Below, one piece after another: positions 20,323 through 21,019 of a DNA stretch of 21,019 nucleotides. The notes beneath the pieces are model-generated. The model made no database searches. It saw only the letters and a program-made list of their open reading frames with translations, and was not told where the DNA came from. How positions within the stretch are numbered: the first letter of the stretch is position 1; every line of letters begins with the position of its first letter. A program made the position numbers and the translations under genes. Origin of the DNA: Cyclospora cayetanensis. Lineage: Eukaryota > Apicomplexa > Conoidasida > Eucoccidiorida > Eimeriidae. The stretch is from positions 1 through 21,019 of the forward strand of contig NW_020312276.1 in the NCBI RefSeq assembly GCF_002999335.1, in the 5' to 3' direction.

Positions 20323-21019
20323 CATGCCTCAGGAAGTGCGCTTTTTGCATGCAAAGGTGTGGGGTGTAGTATGTGTATTTTCCTGTAGCTAATGCATGTA
20401 GGGTCAGGCCATCACCTAGCTTGTGTGCTGCAGTGGGATATCTAGCACTGTTGTTATGTGCAGTCCCATGTGGAGGAGTATGCACTGCTCTCAAAGTGTG
20501 TTTCACTTGGATGATGGGATAGTGTCTATGGCAGTGGCCGAAGCTGAAAGCGACAAGTGTAGGACCGAGCGACATCCTTGTTTAGGAGAGCCTAAGCACC
20601 TTCGAGTGTCTGTAGTTCGTTTATGTTTAACTGTTGTACAGAATGCAGGCTTTGCGCTGATGGTGCGCATATGCTAATGCCGGTGTGCGTTGACAATGTG
20701 CAGAAAGTGGGTTGTGGAAGCCATGTGCGGTATGGGTGTGGGAGCGGATAAGCAGCAAATGTGTCGTAGGTGTTGCTCGGTACCACTGGCTCTTTAGACG
20801 TGTGGTGCGGAGTGTTGCTGAATACTCGCAAACGTCCGTGGTTTTAAGGGAGTCAATCCTCCGGCACAACGATGCCGAGTTGGCAGGTCGTCTGGAAGCT
20901 AGTCGTAGTCTGGTTTCTGTGCTTAAATCTGCGCTCCTGTCGTCGTGTCGTATTGCATGTGCTCAAAGCAACAATATCAATAGCAACAATATAAGCGCTC
21001 GCTGATATCAGTATGGGGC
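20323..21019 (+). repeat. Satellite unit, partial (left 697 bases)
   Basis: The unit is cut by the window end. The anchor is catgcctcag, again without TGACTCA. It has a 12-base palindrome (20344-20355). Near 20470 the normal gtatgctgcgcactgcactc is reduced to gtatgcactgctctc. It matches the unit at 18537 at an offset of about 1781-1786 bases. Confidence 0.95.

Larger units (their letters stand above)
1..21019 (+). repeat. Tandem satellite array, unit about 892 bp, about 23.6 copies
   Basis: The anchor catgactcag (the last two copies are altered) lies at 706, 1597, 2489, 3377, 4272, 5165, 6056, 6952, 7845, 8736, 9629, 10523, 11401, 12281, 13174, 14063, 14957, 15858, 16728, 17623, 18537, 19431 and 20323, a mean spacing of 891.7 bp. 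A second landmark, gctaatgccgg or a one-base variant, occurs 24 times with the same period, at about 158, 1047, 1944, and so on to 20669. Every unit carries the same ordered blocks in the same orientation. No unique sequence interrupts the array and neither end is reached. The plus strand is G+T rich. No coding sequence is supported: both strands have moderately long open frames over the same blocks, and indels between units shift them. The unit phase used below (starting at catgactcag) is arbitrary. The satellite family and host are not recognised; a eukaryotic heterochromatic location is an inference. Confidence 0.98.

Noticed and set aside
1..21019. CRISPR array
   Set aside because: The repeated unit is about 892 bp with similar sequence throughout; there are no short identical repeats separated by unique spacers.
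1..21019. 5S rRNA, rDNA spacer or spliced-leader RNA gene array
   Set aside because: No stretch resembling conserved rRNA or spliced-leader sequence was recognised, and units diverge evenly rather than keeping a strictly constant gene with variable spacer. A consensus search against Rfam would settle this.
1..21019. Tandem insertion sequence or transposon copies
   Set aside because: No terminal inverted repeats, target duplications or transposase-like reading frame are seen; units abut directly with no boundary sequence.

Overview
The whole 21,019-base window is one head-to-tail tandem array with no gene that I can support. The repeat unit averages about 892 bp. I measured it from 23 copies of the anchor catgactcag (positions 706 to 20323; individual spacings 870 to 914 bp). 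The window holds 22 complete units plus a 705-base partial unit at the left and a 697-base partial unit at the right. Neither array end is inside the window, so the array is longer than what is seen. All units point the same way.

The units have diverged by substitution and small indels. A hand alignment of positions 12646-12800 with the matching part seven units later gave about 12 differences in 155 bases. Lengths differ by amounts that are not multiples of three. Open frames up to 167 codons occur on both strands over the same DNA, but they change frame between units, so I read the array as non-coding. I saw no tRNA, rRNA, spliced-leader RNA, transposon end, telomere repeat or CRISPR structure.

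The plus strand is rich in G and T. Four hand-counted 60-base lines gave about 63% G+T and 51% G+C. A gene-free, strand-asymmetric satellite with a unit near 0.9 kb and higher-order structure points to a eukaryotic chromosome, such as a centromeric, pericentromeric, subtelomeric or other heterochromatic block. I do not recognise the family and cannot name the organism.

Layout: positions 1-10,500 hold a mixed population of variants. Diagnostic variants there recur at three-unit (4.2-4.9 with 6.9-7.6 kb), five-unit (4.94-5.04 with 9.40-9.50 kb) and two-unit (8.1 with 9.9 kb) distances. Positions 10,523-12,280 hold two short units (878 and 880 bp) that share a replaced segment and a 269-base identical block. 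From about 10.75 kb to the end one junction variant dominates, and the units alternate as a two-unit higher-order repeat, clearest at 13.9-16.8 kb and again at 18.7-20.9 kb. Length outliers mark local events: a microhomology deletion (870 bp unit) and an insertion/duplication (914 bp unit). The picture is of a long satellite evolving by unequal exchange, short conversion tracts and point mutation.
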